The position numbers and the translations under genes are program-made. A stretch of DNA of 64,000 bases from Helopsaltes ochotensis (lineage: Eukaryota > Chordata > Aves > Passeriformes > Locustellidae). Each line of letters begins with the position of its first letter. Position 1 is the first letter of the stretch. Location of the stretch: contig VXBM01000567.1 in assembly GCA_013400155.1 (NCBI GenBank), forward strand, positions 188,565-252,564, in the 5' to 3' direction. The notes below the pieces were generated by a model. It saw nothing but the letters and a program-made list of their open reading frames with translations, was not told the origin of the DNA and did no database searches. Positions 1 to 11,856 of this stretch are shown here, piece after piece.

Positions 1-2285
1 GCACTAAGGATCTCTGTCCCCTCCTGCAGAAAGAGCAGTAGTTGCAGGTCTCTGTGCCTGGCTCTGCAAAGTAGGAGTATGAGACACCTGGCAGATGCAC
101 TTCATGCAGTGCTTGCAAGGAAATTCTCAACTATTCAGCCAGACAGAATTCCCACAAAAAATGTGTCTGCCTGCAGGATTGGGTAATCAATTTGAAGGGG
201 AGCTAAAGGGACACCACGGGGGTTATAAGGATATAATTCCAGAGTGTAGGAATGGGAAACCAGTGTTAACAGGCCAGAGCTTGACTCCCATTTAATCTGC
301 TACCTCAGGTAAAAAGAACTCTGATTTTCTGGATCATGAGAACCAGAAAATGAGGGACCTGATGGATTATATCCCATACACCCCACCTGATGCCATTTGC
401 AGTTTGAGGATTCCCTGGAAAATGAAATATCAACATAAGGAATTAGTAAAAAAGGCTAGAGACAAACATTGTGATAAAAACTTCTTGTGTCAAGAGCTTG
501 CTGTGTTTAGCTTTATGATTGCATATGACTGTCACAAACCCATCATCTTCCATTTACCAAATATATATGTCCGGATTTTTTCACACATACGAATATGCAA
601 GATCACTATTTTATCATGATTCATCTCCACTTCTTCAAAACCAGAAATGCATCTAATGTGGTGGAAAGGCTGGGGACAGATTTGGCCCAAAGTTTTGCAT
701 TGAACCCACTAATTCTGGAAACATCATGAAAAACCAGGTTAAACAACAGGAGCCATGTTTAGCACAAATCTACATAAATTCCTTGTTCAGTTACTACAGT
801 GAATCCAGGGTCAACTTTCTTCTGATTCCAGCCATTGCATAGACATATGTTTCTTCCTTTCTCCTTATAACGCCTGTCTTCTCCAGAAAATGGAACAAAG
901 AGAATATTTAATGTATTTTATTTCTTAGCATGGGAACACCTGGTTATTAGTTACACACCTGGTATCAGGGATTGGTGCTTGTCCTTTTGAGTAGTGATGC
1001 TCACATCAGACAGTGGTTCATTTAAATGAGCATTCCCTATTGAAATGCACAAATCTGATTCAGCTGAGATCAGTCCAGTATTCTGATGCTGCACCTAATT
1101 TGTAGATGAACAGATACTTAAGCTTTTTTAATACTGCAGATGTTTTCCTCTCTGTTAACAAATACCAATCCATCTTAATTTAGTTGCTATATCATGGTGT
1201 TTTAATTTGAACTTTTCTGATAGGACAAAGTTACTCTTTATTTTAAACATGGTCATCTATGTGGGTGAAAATAGCAATGGGGAATTTCTGTATGACACCA
1301 TAGTTCAAATGAAAAATAATTGAATACTTTTCAGCTCAAAAGTGATTTACCAACATGGGTATTGCAGTGTTTAGAGTTAGTTTGACCATGTTAAAGCAAG
1401 AATAGATTGTTCAGTATTGAAGCATATTATTTGTTGCCTATTTAGTTGGCTGTTTCATCCAGAGAAAAATCCTCTTCATTCGGAGTAGAAAGCTCAAACC
1501 AAAATGTGTAGAGATGGTAAAAGCTTGCCATAATAAGCCCTTACCTAAGGTGAAAACACTACTGTTTTGAAAAACAAGATAATTTGGGAGTCTGCCTACA
1601 CTTACTATCATCTTAGCAGTTAAATATTTTACTACTTAGCCTTCTATCTTTATGATGTTTCTGTTGCCAGTCTTCTGTACTCACCTTCATGACATTGATC
1701 ACTGAACTGGGTATTTTATTATTGTGATGTTAATAAGCTTTCAGGTTAGAATCCATTTTTGGGCTTTGTTTGCCAAAGGATCCCAGGTACTGTGACGGGT
1801 CATTAATGCCAAGCAACAAATGTATGACTTTGGGGAAGCATTCTGTAATCCCTCCTTACAATTATCTTTATATATATCACTCCAAGCAATGTCAAAATCC
1901 TCACCTTAAAAAAGGAAACTCTCCTCAAAGGATAACTTTGAAAAACTGATGCCTTTTGCACTATGAGGGTCATAGGTTTGAGAGACTGTTCCCTGAAACG
2001 GCACTGAAGATGCTTAATCCATTTTTTCGTCCTTTAGTAATCAGATTAATATTCAAACACACCAAGATTTAGCTTCCCACATGTAGGCAAGCACACAAAC
2101 ACCTCACAGCTACTATGTAACCAGCTGATTAGAAGCTGCTTTTATTTCTTTTATTACAAGTTTTGCTCAATTTTAACCCTGAGATTTGCTTTATGGGGAA
2201 GTATCTGCATACTGCCTTCCTTTTGTCTCAACCAGAGGGTTTAATAGCTAAGGTAACTGAAAAGGACTAGCACCAGAAAGGCTTT
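1..2285. other. Unique AT-rich non-coding sequence
   Basis: No open frame here is longer than about 90 codons and none resembles a known protein. Near the left edge a pyrimidine tract ending in cctcctgcag (to about base 29) and a cag/gtaaaa junction near 308 look like splice sites, but the sequence between them has stops in all frames I followed, so I do not call an exon. Otherwise AT-rich, CpG-poor sequence with no recognised repeat. Confidence 0.5.
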
Positions 2286-2332
2286 GGTTACCAGAGTAAC
2301 CGTAAAAACAGACCCCAGTCTCCATGGCAAAG
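2286..2332. promoter_or_regulatory. Candidate RFX (X-box) binding site pair
   Basis: Bases 2287-2300 read GTTACCAGAGTAAC, a full match to the X-box consensus (GTNRCC, 0-3 spacer bases, RGYAAC) bound by RFX-family transcription factors. With one more base on each side it forms the inverted repeat GGTTACC-AG-A-GTAACC. About 20 bases on, 2318-2332 (gtctccatggcaaag) resembles a second, imperfect RFX site of the CCATGG type. Two such motifs this close suggest a cis-regulatory element such as an enhancer. The motif match is seen directly; binding and function are inferred. Confidence 0.4.
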
Positions 2333-5300
2333 AGAAAAGCTATTTGCTGCAGCCTTTTCAGACCTTGAACAGACACTGACAGTTTTCCTATAATCAGTGC
2401 AGATTATTTGTAGCAACTAACTATATTATAATGTTAACTATAGGAGGTCTTTGAAAATATACAGTGCAGAAAAAAAGGGAGTAAATATAAGGATTTTTTT
2501 TGCTAGATTAGGTATGACTATATCATACATTTAGAAATTATATAGAAATCAACCTAACATTGTATTTCCAGTGAAATCACCTCCTTCTAAAGGTTCCCCC
2601 CTCCACCTTTCTTTTGTTTGCTTTTAATTTTCTGCAGGAAATATATGGGTTTTGTGGGTTTTAAATATCTAGCATTCTAGTAAAGAAGTTGTTATGATAA
2701 ATATATGTGCTATTGTTTTACTGTATGCTGACTTCTGTATGTTTTCCCAAATACTAAAATAGTATACATCAGTGATGCTTTATCTTATCTGAATGACTTG
2801 ATAGCTGTTTCTTCTTGGTGTCTGTTTCAGGGTCTGTTCAAATTGCACAATATATATTTTTTAAAAGATCTCTATAATTCATGGGTCTACAAACCCTGCA
2901 ATACAATTACCTAAATTACCAATGCACACTGTAAGTGCTCCTTGTGGCTAATCATTCTGTTCTCAGTGAATTGCCTGACTTGCCAGTGGCTTATTCTCTG
3001 TAATGGCACTGTTCAGTCTCTGTCTTCCAAACCAATGTCTGTAGCAGAGACATTAATTCTAATATGACTTAAAATGAAACTTTAAGTCTTAACCATTTTT
3101 AGCTATACCTGTTTAAATAGCTTATGGGTGCATTGCGGAGAGATATATTACAATATATTTCCCAGATCTCTTGGTTTCATAAGATTAATTTAAAGTAAGC
3201 ATTTTAATGAGTGAGGTACAAATATAATGAATAGATGACACAAATATTTAGAAGAATAGTTAATTTTAAAATCCATGTACACACATCGAAAATAATGCCA
3301 TAGACATTTAGAGCAGCTAAGATGTAGGAGTAGAGAAAGCAGTCCTAAAAATAATTTGACCTAATCTGTCCTGGATTATACTAGCTACATAAAGTTTAAA
3401 TACATATTTTAAAAATTGCAGTATGAAGCACATATATAGCTATAGATATACTTTACATATTACAGTTATTTATATAAGTTAAATTGAAATATACAAAACA
3501 TTTGAAAAACCCTAGAAAATTCAATATATGTCCTTCAGACCACTTTATAAAATTGGCCAGAAATTGTATTGCAAATAAAAATGCAAATTAAAAAATGAAG
3601 CTTTTATTTAAAATAAAAAAAAAATAACTATGTTGGTTATGTTAAGCTTATTTTTCACTGTCTGTATCCATGTTGTTGTGAAGGAAAGAATTGTCTAAAT
3701 AACTGAATGAAAGTTATTGCCAGATACCTGTCATAGCAAAAAAAAGAGAAAGCTTTTATCACCTTGTACAATAACTTTGCTTTAAAAGAAACGGAGGCAA
3801 AATTCTTTTTTCCTTAAAGCCACAGAACTTCAAGCATCAAATCTAACTCAGCAGACCAGCACCCTCATGTCACAGTCCAGGGTATGAGTCTTCAACTTTC
3901 CTGTAAAATAAATGTTTATAAAGTGTCTTCTGTGTTTTGATGCTGAATTAAAGTCACAGAAGTATGTGGCATCAAGCAATGTAATTTGTGGAAATGAATG
4001 GTGTAAGATTAGTGGTGGGAGGCTTGGATCCAGCAAGTCAGGATGGATATTTTTAACTGGAGGAATTTTCACTCCAATTGAAATCAAAGAGCTTCACTGA
4101 GAGATGAGAAGCAGAGTTTACTGCAATAAAAGCACTGAGATCATAAACTGTTTCATCAGTTTGCCCCAAAAATGGCATCTTCCCATGATAAACAAACAAA
4201 AAACCAAACCCCAGTGTCTTATTAAAATCTACTAATTTCAGTTAACTCTTTTCTGGAAAAATGTTATCAAGTGTGGTTAAAATATAAACAGATTGAGAAG
4301 GCTTAAAGCCAGAAGAAACAGAGACAGAAGATGCTAGTTCTTTTAAAATGACTGGTCAATGTACTCGGTTTGGAAGACAGTGGAAGTAAGGGCATTAAGG
4401 AAATGTCCCCAGAACAGGCAAATATCCTACTACTCTAGACTATGAAGACATGCACCTCCACCAACTCCTGCAAAGTTTCTTGGCTATTCTAGATTTCTGC
4501 CTCTTTCTAGTGCCAAAATTCTTGGGGCTTATTTAAAGTTAATAAATAATATTCTGTGAGGGAGGCTGCTGGAACAACCTCAAGACATCTGAACTTCCAG
4601 TCCCTATTGCAATGAACAGCTGTTGCCAGAGAGATCCATCCAGAAAGTCAACAGCCAGCAGACTAGGCTAGATTGTCTCTGGGAAAATGGCAAAGCAGAT
4701 GTTTAACACAGTTTCCTACAGTTTTTCCAGGAGTTTACAACTCCTAATTTCCTGGATTATGAGGCTGTTGGCTGCTCTAAAATCTTTCTTTTCTCTTCTG
4801 CCTTCTTCATCGGGATATAGATTGGGAATTCTGGGAACTTCAGAAAGTTTTGAGACACCCAGTGCCAAATCTCAAGGCTAGTAGAGAAGAACATCATCAT
4901 CAGTTTTGCTAGAGGAGACTTCCTGCTGCACCAGTTCACCCAGTGTTTCCTAGGATATGGGAAAATATCTTCCTACTACTAAGGTGAAAGTAAAAACCTT
5001 CTGACCCAAGCCTGTATTTTAAATTGGTCCTCTAGAGCATGAAAAGGTAAGTGTGCATCATCCGATTGCCTTTTCTACATGGATTATGGCTTTTTTTTTA
5101 ATGCTACATGCTGAAATAAGTCTCTTGAAGAAAAAAGAAGAAAATGTAAAAACAAGTCCATAACAGATAAAATATAATGTTGAATTCTAAGTATAATGAT
5201 GAGCACTCCTGATGCCCCTTATATATTTAAAATTACCATTCAGTTGCATTGAATGTAATTCATGCTATTTTTCCAAAGTATAATCCCACAAGGGTTTTGA

Positions 5301-6462
5301 CCAAACAAAAATGCTCTAATGACTGCAAATGGTTCAAATATTCTGTCCAGTGAGTTGAAGTTAAGTGATAAAAGTTTCCATGTTAAAAGAAATAATAAGT
5401 GGAATTTCACACATATTATAGTAATCATGAAGCCTCCAATTTACATAGAAATAATGTAAAAGAATTCTGACCATGATGGTTTAAGTGAATCATTACATGC
5501 ATCGCTGATACATTTAGAAAACTGCAGCATGCCAGGTATGTTTCTTTTAGCATAATAAGTCTTGTAATGGAGCCTTTAAAAGCCTTAAATGTATAGTTAG
5601 ATTAACCTTTCTGTTTGGATTAAAAAAAAGGGAAGAAAAAGAAAAAGAATAAGAAGAAAACAGATAATCATTAAATAGCCAATTAAATCAACATTCATTT
5701 CCCCTTTCCAAGTTCGTCTAGTTTCTTTTTAGTGTCCTCTCCAAGAAACATTTTGTTATTTACACTGCACTCACATTTAAATGGTTCTGCTGTGCTAATG
5801 TATTTTAGTTCTATAGGAGTTCACTCCTCCTCCTGGATCAGTTACAATTCACAGCAGTACCGAGGTACCCAACCCTAGGTGCCATTCCCAAGCAGTTGTT
5901 TAGCACAGACTGATGCTAGCATACAGCTGTGGGGTCTGAGGTCTCAGAATTCGGGTGGACAAAAGTCTTCAACTATACAAATCTTCAGGAGCTGTCACCT
6001 AAAGGTGCCAAGACAACCTTTCTACAAAATGCATAGGAAAACTAACTTGCCTGCTAAAAGTTATGGAGCTAAGATTTGTTAATGTTATCGTATACGTTTG
6101 CAGGGTTTTTTTAAATTATTGACCCTGTCCTTGTCTTTCAAACATCTTCTTTTCAATTTTAGATTCTACATTTGTGTAGTCTGGTTTTTGTTGTTGCTAT
6201 GTTTGGGGTTTTTTTGAATGAAAAACATTTTTGGTGTTATGAAAGGTGTGCTGAAAACAGTAGCTGAAACAAATCAATCAATTCCAAATCCCAAAGAAGT
6301 GCATTTTTACCACCACCACTGCAGAGCTCAGAAGGACACATTAAATTACGTGTGAAGAAATTTGACCATCACATTGTCAGTCCCTGAAAATCAGACCCCT
6401 CTCCCAGGCTGTTTCACCCCTATTTGGTTTTATTACTTGTGTGGTCTGTGATTATCACACCA
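2333..6462. other. Unique AT-rich non-coding sequence
   Basis: Long AT-rich stretch with no recognised gene or transposon. The section about 3100-3650 is especially A/T-rich, with many short alternating AT runs. Bases about 5621-5663 are a purine tract of A with scattered G. A consensus-like donor (aaag/gtaagtg) at 5043-5052 has no convincing partner acceptor or open exon, so it is probably a decoy. Confidence 0.5.
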
Positions 6463-6865
6463 TTTGTCTTTACTGTTTCTTTCAGGCCTCAAGGGAATGC
6501 GAAATAATACAGATCCCAGAAACAGACTTGCATTGAATTTGATTCTTTCCAATAGAGAGTTCAAACAGCTAAAGAGGGTCACAGAATCAATATGCTCAAA
6601 AAATGGGTATTTCAGAGAAAAACTCAGTCAGGATGTGAGAGGGAAAAGCATCTGTCCTTCCCTCTTCACCTTCACCCTTCCACACTGTTGCCGCTGCCCT
6701 CCTCTTTCCCATTTCCCTCCCTTTTGGAAGCTGCTTTCTATTCTTTTCTTGTGTTCCCCTCCTCCTGCATCCAGCTCTCTCCCACTCTGGCTGCTGCTCT
6801 TTCCTAATGCTGGCTTCCTTCACTGCCTCTACAAGGTTTTTGTGGCTTTGCATGCTAATTCATAG

Positions 6866-8682
6866 GCATGAGATCACAAATACACTTCAAGTTTAAAAGA
6901 TTGTTCCACTCACTGAAAAAAACCCCAGTCTGACTACTTTTCATGATACCTTGTACTTTTAAAAGGTACATTTTGAGCATGATGAAGAGGCAATATAAAG
7001 ATGCTTATCTAACTTACTCAAAATCCAAGAGAATCCAAGATGAAAGATTTAGAATATTTCCAAAAATACAAAAAACCCACTGATATCTTAACTTTTATTT
7101 TAATGGATAACTGTACAAGTGAATCAGTTCAAAATAGTTTACTCATGATCTTAGTCCATGACTATTCACATTCCATATAAAGCAGTGATGCCTCCTTCAA
7201 ACTATTCCTACTGCAAATAAAACCTAAAAAGTGCTGCAGACTTTTCTAGAACAGCTTTTTAGCATTCATTAGCAGACTAGCAATATTCATTTAACTGCTG
7301 GTATATTGGCTTTTTTTTTTAAGTGGTGTTTATTCACCTTAATTCACACTGTGAACATCCTCCACACACTAAGGCACAAATGCAGCAGCCTTCACAGTAT
7401 CCCTCTACCATCATGAAGCGTGTCTGGAGGAGAGACAAAGCAAAGTATGCAGGCTTGAACACTTCTAGTCCTAGAGCAGCCGGCACTGCCATAGGCATAT
7501 TTCAGCATGGAGTTACAACCAGAGCCTCTCCTCTTGGAAGTTGTGACTGACAAACATGGTTCTCCTTTGAGATCCACCTTAGCCTCTAAATGCCTTTCTA
7601 AAATGGCAGGCAGACATCTGCTGCAGGAGCCAAGTTACATCTGACATCCTACTGCAAGTATCTTGGCCAGTATCTCGGGCACCTGAAGTACATAATGTAG
7701 AGGTCCATGGCGGGTAGTTGAATTCATCCTTCAAATTTTAATTTTCACAATATCTCAGAATTCAGATTTCCACAGCCAAAGAAAATGTATCGCCTCCTGC
7801 TTGCAAAGTAATTTAGAAAATACAACCTGTGTGTAACCAGTCCTAGTTGAATCAGTCTGGGTGACAGAAGCATCTCAGAAATATTCACAGAGTAATTTGG
7901 TACTGGCGAGGGTGTGAAGTTTTGCAGGTTTAGACACTTTACGGAGGTTTAAAGAGGTAAGATAGCTGTCTGGTTTCCTTAGGGTGCCTATGCAGAGCTG
8001 ATAGCTGATGATGACCAACTACCATGGGTCAGACTCAGTCCTTCTGCAGGTACTGCATAATGACACCAGGATGATCAAGCTGTTAACCTTGCCTCATAAA
8101 TTCAGCCCATAACAATGAGTGGCCTGAACAACTTTGCCTGTCTCTGCTCTTTAGTGTCCTCAAAGCATATGTAACACGGAAGGTCTGCAAGTGGAAGAAG
8201 GTGAACTTTGGGTGCAGTCAACTCAACAGTGCATGAATTAGTACCTTGAATGCCGGTGATTCAGATTGTTTTGGAATCTGAAAACTCCTCTACCACTTCC
8301 TTGGCTAGAAGAAGGAAATACTCTTGGCAATCAGCTGCAGGAATAAGACAGAGGGAAACGTGTTCTTGATGCAGGTAAAGAACAGGGCTGGCACAGATGC
8401 TTAGAGCTCTGGATTCTTAACATCCACTCCCTGGTCAGAGTTTGGTCACAGACAGTTACAAAACGAGGTAGCTACCAAGAAGGGACAACATTGCTAATTT
8501 ATATAAATGCCACAGCAGTTCAAAAGATGGTGCAGAGAGGATTTCAGAACAGAAAAAGGCCTTTTGTTCCTGTCTCTTTCATTCCTAAGAGGGTAAATTA
8601 ATAAAAAAATCCATCTCCTGAAGTGTGAACAAGGGCACCAAACATCACCTATAGAAGTAAAAGTTTAAAGATTGTATGTCAC
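6866..8682. other. Unique non-coding sequence
   Basis: Mixed-composition sequence with no recognised gene or repeat. The part from about 7400 to 8550 is somewhat richer in G and C than its surroundings. The open frames here (up to 75 codons) overlap on both strands and show no domain I recognise. Confidence 0.45.
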
Positions 8683-8790
8683 TGTTGAGCACTAAAAGAA
8701 CACACAGACTCCCTTTGTTCAGGACAAGTGAGGAAGAAGCAGGTTTATTTTCTGACTCCATTTATATAATATTTTCATTTAGATCATGGA
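8683..8790 (-). mobile_element. Possible LTR 3' end of an endogenous retrovirus, antisense
   Basis: Read on the minus strand, a TATA-like stretch (ttatataaatgg, near 8761-8771) is followed within about 20 bases by an AATAAA signal (8744-8749), then about 60 bases ending ...gtgctcaaca. A short TATA-to-AATAAA distance followed by a CA terminus is the layout of some avian class II retroviral LTRs. The terminal TG (8683 on the plus strand) fits an LTR edge. I could not find the other LTR end or a target duplication, and the family is unknown. It could also be chance. Confidence 0.3.
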
Positions 8791-9389
8791 TTGGAGGAAA
8801 ATATTGCTTCCTCTCCAAACACACTGATTAAACTTACAGTCCATTAATTATTCTTTCCCCTAAGGAAAAAATGCAAACATTTCCTTGTTTTTCAAAATAT
8901 TGCTATCTATTTGTAACATTTGTGTGAGAAAGAACTAAGAACTATGAAAACATCAAGAAACTGTGAACATCAGAAAGGCTGCAAGAATCAGGACAACAAT
9001 TGTATTGCAAGGAATTGTAAATGACAATTGTAATTGTAAATGGAAAGGAAGAGTTTGTACACTGCTCTACTATGTAATGGCAATTTCTTAAGTCTCAGTT
9101 CAATGAAGGGCTCTGGCACTTGCCTGCCTAAGCATATGAATAGTTCTACCAAGTTTCAGACCACTTCTTGTATAATTCATGCTAGGTGCCTGTTTGTATC
9201 AGTGTCCTGTAAGATGCAAGGTGCTGAGAGTCACTCCTACAATTTTCTGTACAGTAAGTTGTAAAAGATGAACTGAATTTGAAAAAGCTTTTCTTTCAGA
9301 GGTTCCATTTGGTGGCTGAAAGGTTCTTGTAACCATGAGAGCTAAATGAGGGATATTAAGGAATGTGTTCCACAGCAAAAATGTCAACA
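8791..9389. other. Non-coding sequence between LTR-like end and microsatellite
   Basis: It may include the upstream part of the LTR-like element read on the minus strand, but I see no diagnostic motif. A small direct repeat of aattgtaaatg occurs at about 9013 and 9031. Confidence 0.35.
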
Positions 9390-9514
9390 TAGAAGAAGAA
9401 GAAGAAGAAGAAGAAGAAGAAGAAGAAGAAGAAGAAGAAGAAGAAGAAGAAGAAGAAGAAGAAGAGGAATAATAATAATAATAATAATAATAAGAATAAG
9501 AATAAGAATAAGAA

Positions 9515-9545
<31 letters not shown>

Positions 9546-9575
9546 AAGAAGAAGAAGAAGAAGAAGAAGAAAAAG
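9390..9575. repeat. Compound GAA/AAT/AAGAAT microsatellite
   Basis: About 185 bases of simple repeat in four blocks: (GAA)n to about 9465, one gaggaat interruption, (AAT)n to about 9492, (AAGAAT)n to about 9520, then (GAA)n to the end. The outer blocks are pure polypurine on the plus strand, and long GAA tracts are known to form triplex or sticky DNA. The blocks look like successive mutations of one (GAA)n tract: GAA to AAT through an AAGAAT intermediate. The translated poly-Arg, poly-Ser, poly-Phe and poly-Tyr frames here are artefacts. The length is likely to vary between individuals and to be error-prone in assembly. Confidence 0.97.
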
Positions 9576-10554
9576 TATTTAAAGGGAATACAATAAACTC
9601 CAACTATATGGAGCACTTAGCACACAAAAATATCACACTAAAAACTATCCTTCAGCAAGACACTAAAAATGCCTTAACTGTTCTTGTTGTCATACTTTGC
9701 ATGTTCTCTGCTATGATAGACTATTTGTGTTAACTGATGAAAAAAATCTATTAGAAAGCTGTGAAGAAGCTTATATACTGACAAAGAAGTCATATTGTTA
9801 AAGAAACATGTTTTATGGATATATGTAGAACATATCCTTTCCACCATTTAAGCACCAAATGATGCCTCTTTGAATAATAAAATTTTTTTGAGGTCACTAG
9901 ATCTAGTGGAACAACAGATTTCAACAGACAGCAGGAGGTACCTAATTTAATTCTGTGTGGTGGGCATATGTGTAAGCCCGAGGAACCAGAAGTGATTACA
10001 GTAAAATTATCTTTTCATCAATTACTATATCTGGTCAAAATTGCTAGAAATATATCAGAAAGCACAGCAGTGTTTCATGGGAACATATTCTTTAATCATA
10101 TCCTTTAATAGAAATTCATCAAAATATTTCATTATATTAAGGATTCAGTGTTTCATTCTTATCCAAGAAAATATTTCAATAAATGCTTTAAATATCTCAA
10201 AAACATTTGCAGAAGGAAGTTTTGGCATTTTTCTAATCCATGCTAACAGGAAATCTTAGTAAGAGTAAACATTCCCCGTGAAAACTAAATGAGAAGTTTT
10301 GGCCAGTTCTAAAAATGGTTTGGAAGTGACACAGAACAACACTGCATGCAAATCAATGCTGCAATATTAGTTCTAAGCGTCTCCTCCTCAGATGTTAAAT
10401 CAAAATTTTTTTCAGACTGCCTAGACTCACCACTTTCTTCCTCATCTTCTTACAAATCAAGTAAGTCTAGAATGGCACTTCTCCAATTCTTAATAAAAGC
10501 TCAGTCTCCCAACTTTATTGATGGTGGAGAAGAATTGATAAAGCCTAGGTTGCT
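9576..10554. other. AT-rich non-coding sequence
   Basis: No recognised gene or repeat lies between the microsatellite and the CR1 end. The open frame of about 80 codons at 10346-10591 runs into the CR1 remnant and has no recognised domain. Confidence 0.45.
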
Positions 10555-10640
10555 GTATCAGCCCCTGGACAGGCCATTCACTGAAGAGTAGGACTTGATG
10601 ATCTTTGTGGATCCCTTCCAACTCAGAATATTATGATTCT
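10555..10640 (+). mobile_element. CR1 LINE fragment, 3' end, sense
   Basis: The text from about 10583 (aggacttgatgatctttgtgg, then atcccttccaactcagaat, then attatgattctgg) is the hallmark 3' end of chicken-repeat-1 (CR1) elements. CR1 is the dominant LINE of birds. It ends in the degenerate 8-base ATTCTATG-type tail instead of poly(A). The element is strongly 5'-truncated, as is usual, and sequence upstream of about 10555 is too diverged to assign. It carries no coding capacity. Confidence 0.85.
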
Positions 10641-11562
10641 GGTGGAATCTAATGTTCTGTGGCACATATGGAACTGCACAGGGCATCCCTTCCGGATTTT
10701 TATGGTGATGGCAATGGTCACTGTTTTACAAGGCTACTGTTTTTGATCACATCTGCTCCCCAAAATGGCTGAAACGAATTCAGGGTTAGCTGGGAGCCTC
10801 AGCTCCACAGTGCATTAATTTAGTCTTTTGCATTATTTGAAAGAATGGGTCCTAGAGGCAATAGCTGAAGGGGGAAGCAGCAAGAGGACTCAACAGCTCA
10901 GAGCAGACAACACTGATTCTTCCCAGTATTTGTCAGCAAGGAAAACAGGCTTGAGTTAAAGATGTAGGAAGAAATTTATCTTGCCTTCAGACCTAAAATT
11001 TACTTTCCTCCCTCTCCCATGTCAAGTGTCAAATCTTACAATTCATTTACAAAAGCAGGAAATTCTGTCAGTCTGGTACCTGATACAATCAGACGGAAAT
11101 GAAGGAACCCACAAACAATGCTTTTGAGAAGATTTTGGGGTACATCTAAATGCACAGATTTGCCTTGTCTTGCTCTTGCTGTCAGCTGGCTGCATGTGAA
11201 CAAGCTCTGGCCCATGACTTGTATAGCTGTGCAAGCATGGCTCCATGCCCAAGCTGATAAACCCCTCTGGGAATATGCCCAGCTTGCAAAACAGTCAGGT
11301 GATCATATATCTCTCTGCATCTGGCCACACCAATACATATTTAAAGATCTATTTATTTCCTACAAGAAGATTCAATTCAATACACACATACACGGATGTC
11401 CCTAGATGCATGCAGAATACTCACGTCCACATATATGAGCAACAGTGAATGCAGAAAAAGGCTCATACTCTTGTATTAATGAAATTCAAACCTGATAAGC
11501 ACAGAGGAAAAAAATTACTTAGCTAATTTTAATCTTAGCATATAAAATATCAAGCACATAAT
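10641..11562. other. Unique non-coding sequence
   Basis: No recognised gene or repeat. Overlapping frames of 67-95 codons on both strands at about 11043-11448 show no domain I recognise and are treated as chance. Confidence 0.45.
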
Positions 11563-11566
11563 ATGA

Positions 11567-11785
11567 ACACTAATGCCAAAATCTTATCAAGAATATCTTT
11601 TGGTTTGGGAGACATTACTAGAAAATGCTACAAAAGAATTATTATTATATGGTGTAATAAATGCAGTTGTTACAGCACTGGGAGGACAGTGGGTGGTGGC
11701 AATTCCAGCAGACTTAGTGGCTGCAGAGGAAGCTGTATTAGAGAACACCAGGCTCACTCACAGCCAATTAGTAGCATGGAACTGA
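11567..11785 (+). pseudogene. Short coding-like fragment of unknown origin
   Basis: From a TGA just upstream of 11567, about 72 codons stay open to a TGA at 11783-11785. The peptide looks protein-like: an acidic/leucine-rich start (YLLVWETLLENATKELL), a small hydrophobic stretch (GVINAVVTALGG), then a helix-prone end (ADLVAAEEAVLENTRL). Codons favour A endings (tta, gca, gaa), a habit of retroviral genes. A change to the next frame near 11776 would continue for about 26 more codons, to 11856. I do not recognise the protein. A decayed retroviral gene is one guess, and an open frame of this length also arises by chance. No start signal, intron or partner gene is visible. Confidence 0.25.
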
Positions 11786-11856
11786 GAGGAGCACAGCAAG
11801 AAAACCTAATAATAAGCATTCTTAAATATAAGAAACTGATGCAGAGGACAAATTAA

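Noticed and set aside
1..310. Acceptor-like tract near 29 and donor-like junction near 308 suggesting an exon
   Set aside because: All frames checked between them are interrupted, and the donor is weak (gtaaaa).
9199..9616. Open frames of 78-134 codons rich in Ser, Phe/Tyr or Arg
   Set aside because: They are translations of the GAA/AAT microsatellite on both strands.
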